Shown here: one piece after another, positions 33,406 to 45,885 of the stretch
Layout of the letters: every line of letters starts with the position of its first letter
How positions within the stretch are numbered: position 1 is the first letter of the stretch
Origin: Dromaius novaehollandiae
Taxonomy: Eukaryota; Chordata; Aves; Casuariiformes; Dromaiidae
DNA: 64,000 nucleotides
Assembly: GCF_036370855.1 (NCBI RefSeq)
Contig: NC_088099.1
Coordinates: 90,955,820-91,019,819, forward strand
Direction of reading: 5' to 3'
Notes under the pieces: model-generated
What the model was told of the DNA's origin: nothing
Databases searched by the model: none
Seen by the model: only the letters and a program-made list of their open reading frames with translations
Position numbers and translations under genes: made by a program

Positions 33406-34539
33406 CAGAAAATGCTTAACTTTAGCCATAATGTGACTATTTGATTTGATTTGCAACCTAAATACCCATCATATCGCCCCAGCTCTTCCATAATGACACA
33501 CCGCAACACACAGAAGAGAGCACTTTATGAATGAGATAGGTCCTGTACTATCTGGATCCCTTAATTCCTCTCAGCTAACCTAATTCCATTATCTTGCCGT
33601 AATGTTTACAGCTGCCTGCGAGATAATAGGTAGCGAATCTCTCCTGCGTTCCCACTTCTGCATCTAATCACAGGACCAGAACAGGAGAACCTAGGAGAAG
33701 GGTCAGTGGGAATTGAAAATTAGCACAGAAATTAAATACTAGCAGAGTTCCCCAGGTATTGCAGGTGCATGCTTGTCCAGGTGTAAGACAGAGCTGCCTA
33801 CTCCCTAACTGCTGCATTGCAATTGTCAGTTAATAGCTCCTATAACCACAAAGGCTGCTTAATCAACATGATCATTAGCATGTAGCTCTGCTTTGGTGTG
33901 AAGGGTAAGACCAGACACAAAGAAAATGTTTATCTCTGATGGCAGCTCTGCTTTGCATCCTCGAACGTTGCAGGGATCCAAATCTGTTCCTCATTTGAGG
34001 CCGTCTGATGGTGGGAGAACTGCCTGTGCCTGTGGGCCTGAAGCAGGGGGCTGATGCCCAGCAGGACGGAGGCCAGGCTCTAACCCCAGGGAGAGCGCTC
34101 TCACTTGGCTCTTCAAAGATATCCGTGTGACCTCCTCCCTCATCCCCCCTACTCCAATACATTAGCAAAAATAATAATTGAAAGCACAGTTGCTTGTAGT
34201 TTTGCCCTGAGCATTCAGGTGAAATCTGTTTCCTCACTGAATTGATTCTCTTCGAGTGCCTGGTGGTTTGCAACTTTAGGATGTCATTAGCCTGATATTC
34301 ATTATTTGAAAAAAGCTTCATAGACAAAAGGAAAATGAAGTCGCTTATAGTATCACACCGCAAAAATAACATTTTAGCACTGTAAGGTGCTGTATGGACA
34401 TTTGGTAGTCTTGCTCCAAGCAAGGGACAAGGCTGAGTTTACCTGCATGTGCCCTTCACCCTGAAGGTATTGACGTACTCCACAGTCTCTAAACAGACCT
34501 ACCACCCAGTGCCCCTGTGAGACTGGCCAGTATAACTGG

Positions 34540-34650
34540 CCTTGTTTTGCAGCGGGGGGGAAGGGCTCACAAAGGAGCCGAGTGATTTGCCCAAAGTCAC
34601 ACAAGGAGTCTGTGGCACAGCGGGAATGCTGAACCTGGATGCACAGTGAG
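34540..34650 (-). repeat. MIR-type SINE, reverse orientation
   Basis: On the plus strand: TTTTGCAGCGGGGGGGAAG, CCGAGTGATTTGCCCAAAGT, CACACAAGGAGTCTGTGGCA, CAGCGGGAATGCTGAACCTG. This is the reverse complement of the MIR core (CAGGTTCAAATCC..GCCAC, GTGTGACCTTGGGCAAGTCA, CTCAGTTTCC..CTGTAAAATG). It is the clearest MIR copy in the window. An unrelated 104-codon minus-strand frame runs across it. Confidence 0.8.
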
Positions 34651-35189
34651 TGCAGCTTGCAGTGAACCCTCCTGCCTCTGCTGCTCACTCGAGTTGTTGG
34701 AGCTGATCAAAGAATGGATGGCAAAAAAATCAAATTTGGGTCTCTTCTTTCATCCAAAAGAAAGCCAATTATTTTTTCTCAAGGACTCCTTGCAGCTGCC
34801 TTGACACTCTCCCCAAAGGATTTTCTGGATGTTTTTTGCTTGTTTGTTCACTAGTGTTCTGATTCTAGAGGAAAAGGGGGAAGTGGATTAGCTCCAGAGC
34901 AGTCCAGGACGAGACTGAGCGTTTTACTCCTGGAGGAAAGTAGTCTGAGCTCTCCCTAAGCAAGGCGGAGGTGACCTTCCTCTCTGTATTAGGCCAGCTG
35001 GACTGACCACAGTGAGAGGTTCTTTACCATTCCCTGCTGTGTCCAGTCCCACCTACTTATGCCTGTGGCAGAGAAGGGGATAAAACAGTCCTGTAAAAGG
35101 CTGCTTTTTCTGCATGCTGCTGCCCATGGTTTGGGGCAGCCACAGGTCACACCGTGCTCTCTTTTTCACCCCTGTGCCTGTACAAAGTC
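34651..35189. other. Inferred intron DNA, no exon found
   Basis: Nothing gene-like or repeat-like was recognised between the two reverse-oriented MIR copies. Confidence 0.45.
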
Positions 35190-35300
35190 ATTTCAAAGCA
35201 CCCCTGCTTTGTAAATATCTAAGGAATGGTATTCCTGTTGTATAGATAGGAAGCCGAGTCAAAAAAAAGTTACTTGAACAAGGATGTGGTATGCACCAAT
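35190..35300 (-). repeat. Diverged MIR copy, reverse orientation
   Basis: TTCAAAGCACCCCTGCTTTG, then ATTCCTGTTGTATAGATAGG, AAGCCGAGTC and AAAGTTACTTGAACAAGGAT match in order the reversed MIR words (AAAGCACTTTACAAA, ATTTTACAGATGGGGAAACT, GAGTTAAGTGACTTGCCCAAG). It is more diverged than the copy 0.6 kb upstream. Confidence 0.55.
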
Positions 35301-37875
35301 GCCTCTTGCATAGGTATCGATCTTAATATAAATAAATAGAAGAAAAGGTAGAACAAGACACATGAAAAGACACATTAAATTTGCAAGGTATGGGGCTGGG
35401 TTAGATCCAGATACTACCAGGCTCTGAGCTGTGTGCAGCCTACTATGCCCTAATGCTATTGGACCTGGCCTTACAAACTGATCGACCACTGTAAGAATTC
35501 AAGAGAGCCTATTTCCTCATTTTCACAGTGTGAAGAGTGCTCTGGGAGATCACAGAACAGGAATATATAGAGTTAGAATCCCTTTCAGGGAGCAAATTCC
35601 TTTTGTGAAATTGGTGCTCAATTTAGCTGTCACTGCTGAAAGGGAAAAAGATGCAGAAGCAACTTTTAAGTCCACCAGCCACATCCCTTTAAGCAATCCA
35701 TGCTGTGCCAACGAGTTTTATGAAACTCTGTATTTCATCTAAACTCCATTTAAGTCTAAATAATATGAATGACCTGCTACTCTATTTCCGTTCTCATTGT
35801 TGATAATTACCGAGTTATTTCTGCTATAAACAAAGCAATGTTCTCTCTCTGCCTTATCACACCTGGTCCCAAACCAGCAAATTGTTAAACACATGTTCAC
35901 TTTTAAACATACCAATAAATTGCATTGCAGTCCGCAAGACTGTCTGCATACTGAAGTGCCTTCCTGAACCAAGATATCAGGATCTTGCAATGCACTGTTT
36001 ACAGCTTTGCAATTATTTCCATGGTGACCAAACTGTGACCTCCAAGACTTTGTATATTTGATGCCCCTGAATAGGAGACTAGGAAAAGTACGGATGGGAA
36101 CAACTGAGTAAGAATAATCACTATTTCCCACTGGATCCCCTTCGGTGATATGTCCCTGGCTCATTTGTACAGCATGGACTTGGATTCTCTGCTGCGCTTC
36201 TGCTGTCTGTGGTCAGGGCAGTTGCAGACTGCATGCAGAATATTGGAGTAAATTGCACCTTATTGTCTGGCTCTGCCTGAATATAGCAGGGGAGTCTTCC
36301 TTTTGTGTAAGTGTTGCTGTGCTTTATAACTAAAAGGCAATTCTTAGGTCAAATTCTTCCTTCAGTTGCCTGTGTCTTAAGGTCCTCTATACTTAAGAGG
36401 AAGCAGCGTATACGCATCTGAGGAAAAATGCTGGCCCAGTGTATGTATCTTATTTATTAATATTTATAGGCAACAGCAAAATTCCACAGACAATCTAATC
36501 TCAAGCAGCTTTGAAATTCAGTGCTTTTCAGAGCAGTGTCTCCCATCAGAAACATAAGTGTCTACTCTGATTTGCAGGAAAGATTTTTTTCTCTTTAAAA
36601 AATCCATGCTTCCCCTTCTCTCTGCACAGAATTTATATTATTATTAAATGAAATTGTATTATCATATTTTAACATTTTAGGCTGTCTTTTGACAGATTTC
36701 TAAAATGGTTCCTTATTAATTTACTGTAATCCATTTGTCAGATATCTTGAAGCTACTTGATATCACACTCACTTGAAGGTATCATAGAGTTTTCCTTACC
36801 AACAGGTTGTAATTTCAACCAGGCTGGTAAATGTGAGGTCAGAAGCTGGTTGTCACAGATCTAGGAGGTTAAAATATACTGCAGATCCTTTTTTCCGGAT
36901 GAAATACTATCCTGAATCCTGGCTGAGCAAAAGTAGTAGAGTTTCTCAGAAGCAGCTTTTCTGCAGTTGGAATGGGTCATTTAATATTAAGCATATTTTG
37001 TGTTTTTTACTGATGTTTTTAAGTTTGGTTAGACTGGCATTAAAAGCAGCCTTCCACCTGAGATAGGCACTTCACATGCAGATTTAGTTTCTAGTCCTCA
37101 CTCGAGCAAGTATTTGTTACCTCTCAAAGCTAAGGGTCAGAACAGGACTGAGTGGTTAATCTGCGGTGCCATCTGAAGAGGGAGGAGGAATTAACAACAT
37201 GCCTCTTGACATGGGAAACATCTGAGCAGCACAAGACAACCAGAAAACTTACTTCTTGAGCGTGAACTTAGGAATACTCAGGACGTAGACTAGCTTGCTG
37301 TCGGAGACCACAGATTCAGGAAGGGTTTGACTGCGGCCAGGTCAGTACAACCCAAAAGGCCAGAGGACTGGCACACTCTTCAAGTCCCAAACAGTGTATT
37401 TGGGTGCTACTGCGATAGAAAGTACTATATCGTGGCATCAGCAGCAGCTTTCGGCTCTGTGAACAGTAGGGTGAGTACACAGAGGAGGCATTCAGCTAGC
37501 CAGTGCTTGAACGGCCATCTGCATTTCTTTTGAAGGTGACATTGTTTATATACACAGGTAACGGTAGTGCAGAACTCATGTTTATTCCAGCTTTATTTAT
37601 GGGATGTGCCTTATAAGGGAAAGTAGGGTAATCAGGACATGCTTTTCCGGCACCACCTGACTTCGTTTCTTCTCCTTCATTTATCCATTTCTCTTTTTCC
37701 ATTGTGCTGTTACATGCTTATCTGTGGTTTTAGGAGATAACAATCCTGTGACCAACTCTACCCATGTTGCCTCCAGGAAGACAAGATACATCAGGAAACA
37801 AAATTTCAGCAGACATCATTTTTTTAGAAATAGGTCTTTGTCTTCACACAGTGCATCACAGAGCCAAATGTGCTT
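35301..37875. other. Inferred intron DNA, no exon found
   Basis: No exon was found. A 141-codon minus-strand frame (35739-36164) is unrecognised. ATTATTATTAAATG near 36637 and TTATTTATTAATATTTATAG near 36451 may be worn retroposon tails. Confidence 0.45.
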
Positions 37876-37948
37876 GCTCTGCACTTACTGGTACGCCATT
37901 GACTTCTACTGTACAGACGGTGCAAACAGGCCAAGCAAGATTCAGCTG
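37876..37948. repeat. Possible palindromic repeat relic
   Basis: GCTCTGCACTTACTGGTACG followed by CCATTGACTTCTACTG and GCAAGATTCAGC recall the sauropsid repeat with TTACACTGGTGTAA, CCATTGACTTCAATGG and AGAATCAGGC boxes. It is a short match and may be chance. Confidence 0.3.
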
Positions 37949-40716
37949 CAAGCTGGGATAGGATGAATTATTGTAAATAACTGAGCTGAGCCATTAGAAA
38001 TAAGTTGCTAATATAAGCAAGATTAACTTGATGGGCTGCCTGAAATGAGATATTAGAGATGATAGGGAGAGAGAAAACTTTTCATTTAGATGGAAACAGG
38101 ACTGATTAATTAAGCAGTAACGAACAAGGAACCTTGCCTTGAATTGATATGAGGCTTGCAGTGCTAATTTAACACAAAGTACAGCTCCCAATTTGTTATT
38201 AAATTAAAATGGCTTTTAAAATTGTTTACATTTTTTTTTCCTTATCTGCTTCTGTGTGGCAAAATGATTATTCTGGCTAGTTAGAAAAACCAATCGGAGC
38301 AACAGAAAGTGTAAGTCGAAGGGGGGAAAGATTGTCCTGTTGTGTAATTAAGAAATATACACTAATATCCATGACATCATGAATAAGCACTTCAAAGCAG
38401 TAAGTGTGCTTTGTATTGCATATTAAACCAAACAATTAGCATGCTAACAAGCTGCTCCGGACAGAAAGTGAAAGGCATTGCACTTAAGGAAATGACTGCT
38501 GCTTTTTTGCTTTTCAGCTCACCTGACTGCAAGCACTATGAAGGGATAATAAGGAAAAAGCATTTCCCCTGCTTCTTCCTTTCACCTTCCTCCCAGTCAT
38601 CAGAACTTTGAATTTGGTGGCTTTTGGGGTTACCCCGTCCCGGGGACCTTTGGCTGCCCCCACGAGACATGCGATGGGAATGTGAGACACTGCCTGAGAT
38701 AGATGAGTCCTATGGAAAAACGGGGAATAAGCTTGTGGTGACATTGCTTTTTTAGCCTCAACGCAGTTTTACTGTGACAGGAATGACTCTGTGTGATTTA
38801 TTGCAGGATAGCTCAACAGTCGCAGTTTGTCAGGCATTGTGATGTAATTTGAGGGGTTCGTTTCTTAAATGAATTATGGATTATGGATTACCTCTGTATA
38901 TCAACAACAGAGCTGTGTCTTTTAGGTAAATATTCCCTCAACTTTTTCTTCCTTTTCCAATCCATTTTCCTTCATACAGAGATGACTTTTCTTCCATCTA
39001 ATCTTTCTACTAATAAGGTGTTTAATAATTTAGCAGCCTAAAAAATGAGCATATTTCAAAGGAGTTGGTATCAATGGTAGTGTAAGAGCCTCAGGCTACA
39101 AAAATGTGGATAAGGCTACCAAAGTTTTAGAGTCAGGATCCCAACTGTCTTTCTGCTTCAGGCAGCTATTTTATTAAAGTTGGTATTAAACAACACCGCC
39201 TAGGGTCTGATTAACAATTTATGACTTCCTGAGAAAGATTAGCAGAAACCTATCATTTTTATATTTAAATCTTAATTTGCATCTGAGAGAGACCCTACCC
39301 AGGTTTACATGTTCATTATTTATTATTTTTATTATTACTATTGCTGCCTCAGAAATACTGCTTATGCGAACACCGCGAGCACCAGTTTGTTGTAGTATCT
39401 TTCAGTACCTAATCCCCTCACACAGGTTGGGGGAAAAACTGGCGTCTTGCATCATGAGATGGGCTTGATCTTGCAGAATGACAGCTTTGGTCCCCTGCCG
39501 GTCTCAGTTGCTTTTCACGGCTTCTGAAGTCTGCTGGGATGGACGGTGATGGCACCTGGCAGAATTGAGCTGCGGTCTGCAAGACTAATAACTGCCTGTT
39601 GTTCAGCTAACATTACTTTAGAGAATGAAATCCAGATATTCATGACTAAGGCTTGCTTGACACACCTTCCCAGAGAGGAAGTCTCCTTTAACATTTACTT
39701 TGTGCAGCTAGTCACATCTCTGTCTCAGTGCTGTTCTGCTATAAGCCTCCCAGCCCTGCTTACTAGCTCGCTGCTGGGCAGCCTCTGCTTGGAGGGGAGG
39801 CGGGGAGCTGTGTTCTGGGAAGGGACAGGGCAGGAGCTGCAGCTTGCTGCTCTTACAGAGGAAACCCAAGGAGGCACGTGCTACCAGGTGGAAAGGGGAG
39901 GGGGGCAGAAACCAATAAATCTGTTGTCCAAACTTTGCTCAGTTTCACAAGTCCAGAACAGGCCAAAGACCTGCTCTTTGGTGGGACAGAATGGAATTTA
40001 TTCCACTTCTGGCAAGCTTTTTGTTTTTTTCAATGATCAAACAGAAAATAACAGCAATGGCCTCTTCTGCTATCTTTCTATTCTCAAATTGACCTAATGC
40101 CCCCCTTGCCTTGTATTCTCCAAGTTCAGCTGGTTCAGAAAAATGTATGTTCTTTCCTTTGTGCTTCCATTTCCGATCCACACTTCCGTGGACTTAGCAC
40201 TTATTTTACCAAGGGTTAGATGGGGTGGTCATAACCTGTAGAGCTAAGGGAAAAGATTGCTAACTAGGGACTATGCGTTTCACTGACTCACAGGAAGGGA
40301 GACATTATTTTTGTCTTCTTGAGCTTCCCTAGTCAATAAGACACTAAAAGGCTCAAAAGAAGTGCCGATATTTAAGCATCTTCATTGCTTTACTTGAACT
40401 CTTAACACCTCTCTGTTTTTTCTTCTAATCAACAACTTAGTTTTTGTCTTGGATTCAAGGGCTTTTAAGTTTTAAAAGCCACAATCTGAAAATTGCTGGT
40501 TATTCAAAGCAAAAATGAACATTAACACACTCAAAGGAAGATTTCTCCTATTCCTGGCTTTTCAGAGTGTGATAAACTAAATTTTAGTTTAGTTCCCTTG
40601 CTTGGGCTGTATTCACATTTCAAGGATCTGCTGTTATGGGAACTCTGAGAACTGAAGTCAGAATATTTTCTTGTGGGGCCTGCATTCAGCATGTGCTTCT
40701 GTCCCATCACTGTCAG
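37949..40716. other. Inferred intron DNA with an AT-rich candidate element
   Basis: Interval 37970-38230 is repeat-free, AT-rich and dense in homeodomain-like TAAT/ATTA words, including ACTGATTAATTAAGCAGTAA. The 183-codon plus-strand frame at 39546-40097 has no known domain, no ATG context and no flanking splice logic, so it is not called. 38630-38660 is briefly CpG-containing (CCCGTCCCGGGGACC). Confidence 0.45.
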
Positions 40717-40763
40717 TGGCATTTAAGCAAATGCTCAAAATATTCTGCTGAATCAAGGACTGA
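40717..40763. repeat. Half of a palindromic repeat
   Basis: GGCATTTAAGCAAATGCTC and ATATTCTGCTGAATCAAGGA resemble the right-hand end of the sauropsid palindromic repeat whose terminus reads TTAAGTGCTTTGCTGAATC. The left half is not visible. The element at 58006 is the fuller example. Confidence 0.4.
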
Positions 40764-41160
40764 AGAGTATCTGTGAGAAGTAAGTTCCTTAGACTGAAGA
40801 TTAGCAACACTCAAGGTTTCTAACTCATTCTTCAGTTCTGACTGAAATTTTATCTAGTCACATTCTCAGTCAAAAGAGGAAAAATGGATATTATTCCATT
40901 GACTTCCAGGGAGGTTAAAAAAAAAGCAGAAGAAAATGCATAAATAAATTATCAACAGTGGACATGTCCAGGTATTGTGAACAGTCAGCTCCCCGCTCTC
41001 TGCTCACTCTCCCATTAAAATATCCTCAGCCATGTAGCCAGAGAGCAGAAGCAATACCATGAGACTTCTGCGGCCAGCGACGCAAGAAACAACAGCACAA
41101 GCAAATAGTTCATACTTAAGCTGTAGAATGAATTATTTATCCAAACTATTCTACAACAAC
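40764..41160. other. Inferred intron DNA, nothing recognised
   Basis: Contains CCATTGACTTCCAGGGAGG near 40897, a word shared with old sauropsid palindromic repeats, but without the rest of an element. Confidence 0.4.
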
Positions 41161-41222
41161 ATATTATTATTTATTTGTATTGCATTAGTGCCCACAGGTC
41201 CTAATTGTGTGAAGTAGTGCTC
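41161..41222 (+). repeat. 5' part of ancient amniote repeat
   Basis: ATATTATTATTTATTTGTAT, TGCATTAGTGCCCACAGGTC and CTAATTGTGTGAAGTAGTGC follow the order of the same family as 22550-22650 (TATTATTTATTTGTATTAC, GTAGCGCCCAGAGG, GTGCTAGGTGCTG). Here the 5' boxes are kept and the GCTGTACAA box is lost. Confidence 0.55.
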
Positions 41223-44200
41223 TAATAGAGTCCCAGCTGGCAAATATGTTCAGAGAAATCAGTCTTGGTTGTATGATTATTTGACCAAAATGCGGCTAAC
41301 TTTGCAGCAAATCATATTAGAACAGAGTGGTTAAGTGAGTCCTACTCTGTAATAGACGTGCAAATTAAACATGTCAAACATGCTTTTGTCCAATTAAAGC
41401 ATACTTACTAAAAAAATAGCTGAATGCTTACTATATTATGATTTATTCTGTAGTCACTGGAGTGATTTTAAAGTCTTTGGTGTACAGAATTTTCAAGTGA
41501 GGTCGATGTGATTTTTCACTCACAAAGATGGCTTCTTGTTTCTCTTAAATGAATCAGAAATGAAAAAATATAAGAGCGGTAGTAATGCAGGAGAATATCT
41601 TACGTGGAGGAACAAATGGCATCAGGCCCAAAATAATGAAAGGAACAGACACAACTAGAAAATAAGAAGTGAGGTACAAAGCATGCTCTGGAAGCTGCTG
41701 GAGGTCACTGGAGGCCATAATATGTGCCTTTAGTGCTCTTCAAGATAAATTCTGCCCTCCGTTACACACACATCCCTCCGCTGTCTTTGTGGATAGACCT
41801 CACGCCAGAAGAATGGCCTGTGGCTTGTTTTGTTAATCATCACACTCGGAAGCATTCAAAACTATATTTCATTGCTATGCAGTGCGCGCTCTGAACCAGA
41901 TACCAAGATGTTCAAACCCCAGTCTCTAGGTATTTTATGGTTATCCCCGGTTGCTTCTTGCGGCAAGGATAGCAGAATTTTGTGGAAAATGTTGACTTTG
42001 TTCTACATGAGGCTGCAAAACCACATCATAGTTTGCAGATACAGGCATGGTCTGCAGAACTGGTAGATGAAAAAATCTGGGAATACCTGTTTTACGTACA
42101 TCTCTAAACCTCTACCTTTGGGTGCTGATTACTAATGAAGTTCCACCACACACCAGCACACTTAAACTTTCTCATGTGGACATTATTTCCAAGCGAGTGT
42201 GTGGATATGAGCTACAATGGAGTGTCAGCTGGTCTGAATCCATACCGTAGAGTCAAATACCTTCACATGATGAAGGGTTTTGGAGACTGGACTGGGGTCC
42301 ACATCATGCAAGTGACCTCATCTTCACAGGAATGAATGAGGGAAAAACATGAAGTAGGTGATCGCTTAACATCATCTCCTTCCTTATTTTCTGAGTCTCC
42401 TCAGAACGCGCAGACACCCAACCCTGCATCCAAATACCCCAGCTTTAAATGGGATGCTGATACCTAGCTCTGAACTTTGCAGCATGAGTCTTTCTGCTGT
42501 TTCAACCCAGCTCTGAAATGTGTCCCTCCAGGTTAGCTTCCGCAAGCATAAAACCCCAAATTAGCATTGCAAACAGCCACTGCCCTCAAAAAACAGTAGT
42601 CTGGCTGTGTTCAGTGCGTATCTGCCATCTGCTAATGCATTAAAAAAAAAGGCATCTGGGCCAAGTCCTTAATTGGAGTAAATCCGTGTGTAACTCTGGT
42701 AACTTTAGGAACTATATTCATTTCTACCAGCCGATGAACTGGCCCTGTGATGGCAAAGTAGAGGAAGCTTGGGAACATTTGGCCTGTGCATTGTTTCTGC
42801 CTGACTGAAAGGATGCCAAAGTTTCTGGTTGTTGTCTGGTGTGTAGAGCTGGATGCATACCTACCAACTGCAAGCCCTCTGCACTTCTAACTACTTGGCC
42901 GTGGACACAACTCACATACTAATATAAACACTCAGCTTTGCTCTCTCAGCTATCGCTCTTTTTCATGCAAAGTCAGAAGCGTGGCCACTCCACAAAAAAC
43001 AGGAGGCTGAACCCTAAGTCCAGCAAAAAGGATCTTTTTGAAACCCAGAAGCAAAGAGGGGAAAGAATGTAGTACCATCTCATATAGGACATTTTGGATG
43101 TCTATGTTTTGTTTTTTGTTTTTTTCCCTCTGGATGAAAAAACTTAAAAGTGATGCAGGAGTGGGCATTTTGACCTGACTTCTGCTCAGGACGAGTAGTG
43201 TGTGACACCAGCCTGTCTCATGCTACTCTGTTACCATTCAGGTCACTGGCACAGGAAAAAAAAATATACAGGATTGTCAGGGAAAGACATGTAGAATGGT
43301 GCTTGTTGAGAAAACCTCTGTTAAAAGTATTTCTAAGGAATATGATTTTATTTCCTTCTAGCAGCCTTTAAAATTCTCTCTTTTTTCGAGCAGAAAGAGA
43401 GACTCAGCATTTATCTTTTCCCCACAACGCTGTCAACTGGTAAATGCCTCTGGGGGAGGGATATGTGGGAACAGAAGAGAACATTCTCCAAAAGCTTTTA
43501 AGTAGTGTTATTTTAAAAGGGTAATTCAGCAAGAGTGTTTAAAAGGTCTTGCAAGAGAAATTTTGCATCATTACTTCATGGCTCACCCTCAAATGCCTGT
43601 CTCAATAAACTGTTACTCTGCCATTGAGAGCACCTGGCTTGCTGGCTGGTATCACACATCTTTCAGTATGTTGATACCAACATAGCTGCTATACCTCAGG
43701 GGACTGGCAAACAAAGAGGTTTTGAAAGAGTACTGCCTTCAAGGCCCGTGCTCAAGCCCCAGATAGAACAGATGCCAACAGTCAAAAGCACCATTAGGAT
43801 CACCTAATAGCTCTTCAGAGGACTATGTGAGCAAAACAAGCGTTTTCATTGCCTCTGATAGAGAAAAAAAAATAATGTGTTTGTGCAGGGGGAGTTGTAT
43901 TAATAGCATCATCCGTTGGCACCTTCGATGGCACTTGCCCATGGAGCAGCTGCAGAAGGGGCTTGGGGCACTGTGCTGCTGTCCTGCACCCAGGCGCACT
44001 CCCTGCAAAACAGGCTTGAGACTCCTTGGGAAGGCTGGCTGAAGAAAGTCCCACTGCCCCTGCTTTTACTTTATCTGTTCTGTGGACAAATAGAGGTCTT
44101 CAGCTTCTGCAGCTGTCAGTCTCTACACTGCAGAAGCATTGCATCGGTACAGAGATATTTTTAAAAAGAAATGCTGATCCCAGAGCAGCTGGTTTGCAAT

Positions 44201-45199
44201 GGATGCAGGAAAGGGAAGGATTCATGAACGTCTGGGGCCCTGAACAACATACTGAGTTATTCAAAGAAGCTGTGTTTTCTCACGTGTGGAGAGGACTACA
44301 GATAGGGAGATTCTTACCTCAGGGTGGAATTCACTTTTCACATTCTCTAGCCATGCAGTGAAAGATCTGCACTGAATATCTGAAGCATTCAGACCAAGTT
44401 TTTAAATCATAGAAATTGGACTTGCAATATTTCCTGGGATGGAGGGGGAAGAGGAAAGAGGGGAGTAAAATACATTCACAGTTTTGCAACCACTGATTCG
44501 AGACCAGATATTGACAGGAACTGAATAACTAAAGGTTTAAGTACTGGTGTCCTTCCTTTCATGAGTAATCCTTACTTATGCTGAGTTCAATTTTTTTTTT
44601 TTTTAATCAAGTGTATAGTATCACTACTTTCTGAGGTCTTTATACCCCACAGAAGATCACTGGCAGAATTACAGTGGAGAAGTATCTTCATAAAGGCAGA
44701 GTGATGACTCACTTTAAGTCTACAGAATCAAACACTTGAGTCTGAAGATTCTCTTAAGTATTTGGTTTTTGTAAATATATACCCTTATAGAAGCACAGGC
44801 TCACAGAAAGAGACCATATGGCCTACATTCATAAATAGAATGGATTTTGTCCTCACATGAATAGATATATATGCATCTAAAATGCATATAGTTGTCCACC
44901 TCATGCAGACACTTGCTTCTTCCACTATATTCTAAACCAGACCTAAAGCTCAACCTTAAATTTCAGCTCATCAGACAGCCAAATCAATATTCCTCTGACG
45001 AAAAAAAAAGAAAGCAAAAACGTGTCCAATAATTGCATGAAATATGCAGCAGCTGAAGCCACAGTCCTTTTTTCTCTGCCTGGTCAAATGACAGGGCCTA
45101 CCTTTGTTCTTATTTACATGAGCTCCTTGATCTTCTCTAGAAGATCCTGGTAACATTTTCAAAGGACTTCTAAGAGTTTGGGAGGTTTGGATTTTACCT
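41223..45199. other. Inferred intron DNA, no exon found
   Basis: No exon was identified. 42655-42702 (GGGCCAAGTCCTTAATTGG, then GTAAATCCGTGTGTAACTC) faintly resembles the sauropsid palindromic family. Frames at 43815-44361 on both strands are unrecognised. T12-16 tracts occur near 44589-44604. Confidence 0.45.
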
Positions 45200-45258
45200 A
45201 TAGATTTTGGTGGAATTGTTCTCAATTTATGCCAGTGGTAACAATAAATCAGGGCTTT
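45200..45258. repeat. Palindromic repeat relic
   Basis: Read on the minus strand: AAAGCCCTGATTTATTG, TTACCACTGGCATAAATTGA and GAACAATTCCACCAAAATC. This fits the GCCCTGATTTAC..ACTGGCATAAATTGAGAGCAGAATT pattern of old sauropsid repeats. It is moderately short; the family assignment is from memory. Confidence 0.45.
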
Positions 45259-45765
45259 ATATTTTCATTTTTGGTGGTGTTTGTTTCTTTTCCAAATCCA
45301 CTGCATACTTCATTCCTTATTGTCAGCTCTTAGTATTTGTTTTCCTGACCTGTTCCTGTAGAGATATTATTATACAAGGCTTTTAATTTTCACTAAAAAA
45401 AGTAAAATTTCACTCTTACACGTGGAGAAAGCCTTGAAAACATGAACTCTACCAACAGGAAAAAAATAAACTAACAATTATTTTTAAGTCAGTCCAACTC
45501 ATGATTTTTTGGACAGTTGGGATTGGCAACATAGTTAAATTAACTGCAACAGTTTATTAATTCCTTATTAAGTAGTAGCATACTACGTTACCAGCAAACC
45601 TCTCTCAGCTTTCTGGGGCAAGACAGATTTCAGGACTCAGCCTCTCTGTCTGTATGGTCTCCCTGGCTCATTCTTGTACAGTCTTGCTAAAAGCATGCCG
45701 ATTCCATGGGCACAAGCTGCTAAGCAAAATGGGAAAGCATCAAGAAAAGGTGAATGATAATGACT

Positions 45766-45885
45766 GTAACACTTAGCACTTACAGTGTTCCTTCATGTCC
45801 AAGTGCTTCTCAAGCAGGAACTAATTATGCTACGTTCAGTAATAACAGTGTGTTCAGAGAGAGGCTAAATTGTGTTCTTACTGTA
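45766..45885 (-). repeat. Eroded MIR copy, reverse orientation
   Basis: ACTTAGCACTTACAGTGTTC, CAAGTGCTTCTCAAGCAGGA, then TGTTCAGAGAGAGGCTAAAT follow the reversed MIR tail and core order (AGCGCTTT, AAAGCACTTTACAA, GAGGCACAGAGAGGCTAAGT). The central ATTTTACAGATG box is lost, so confidence is moderate. Confidence 0.5.

Larger units (their letters stand above)
31883..34539. other. Inferred intron DNA, no exon found
   Basis: The frame at 32328-32690 starts with a hydrophobic stretch but has no ATG in context and no domain. The minus-strand 182-codon frame at 33875-34423 is unrecognised. GC-richer DNA at 32780-33010 has no island-level CpG density. Confidence 0.45.

Noticed and set aside
33875-34423. 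182-codon minus-strand open frame
   Set aside because: No domain; adjacent to a MIR relic and lacking coding-like features.
39546-40097. 183-codon plus-strand open frame
   Set aside because: Translation resembles no known protein and there is no ATG context or supporting exon structure; could be tested by conservation.
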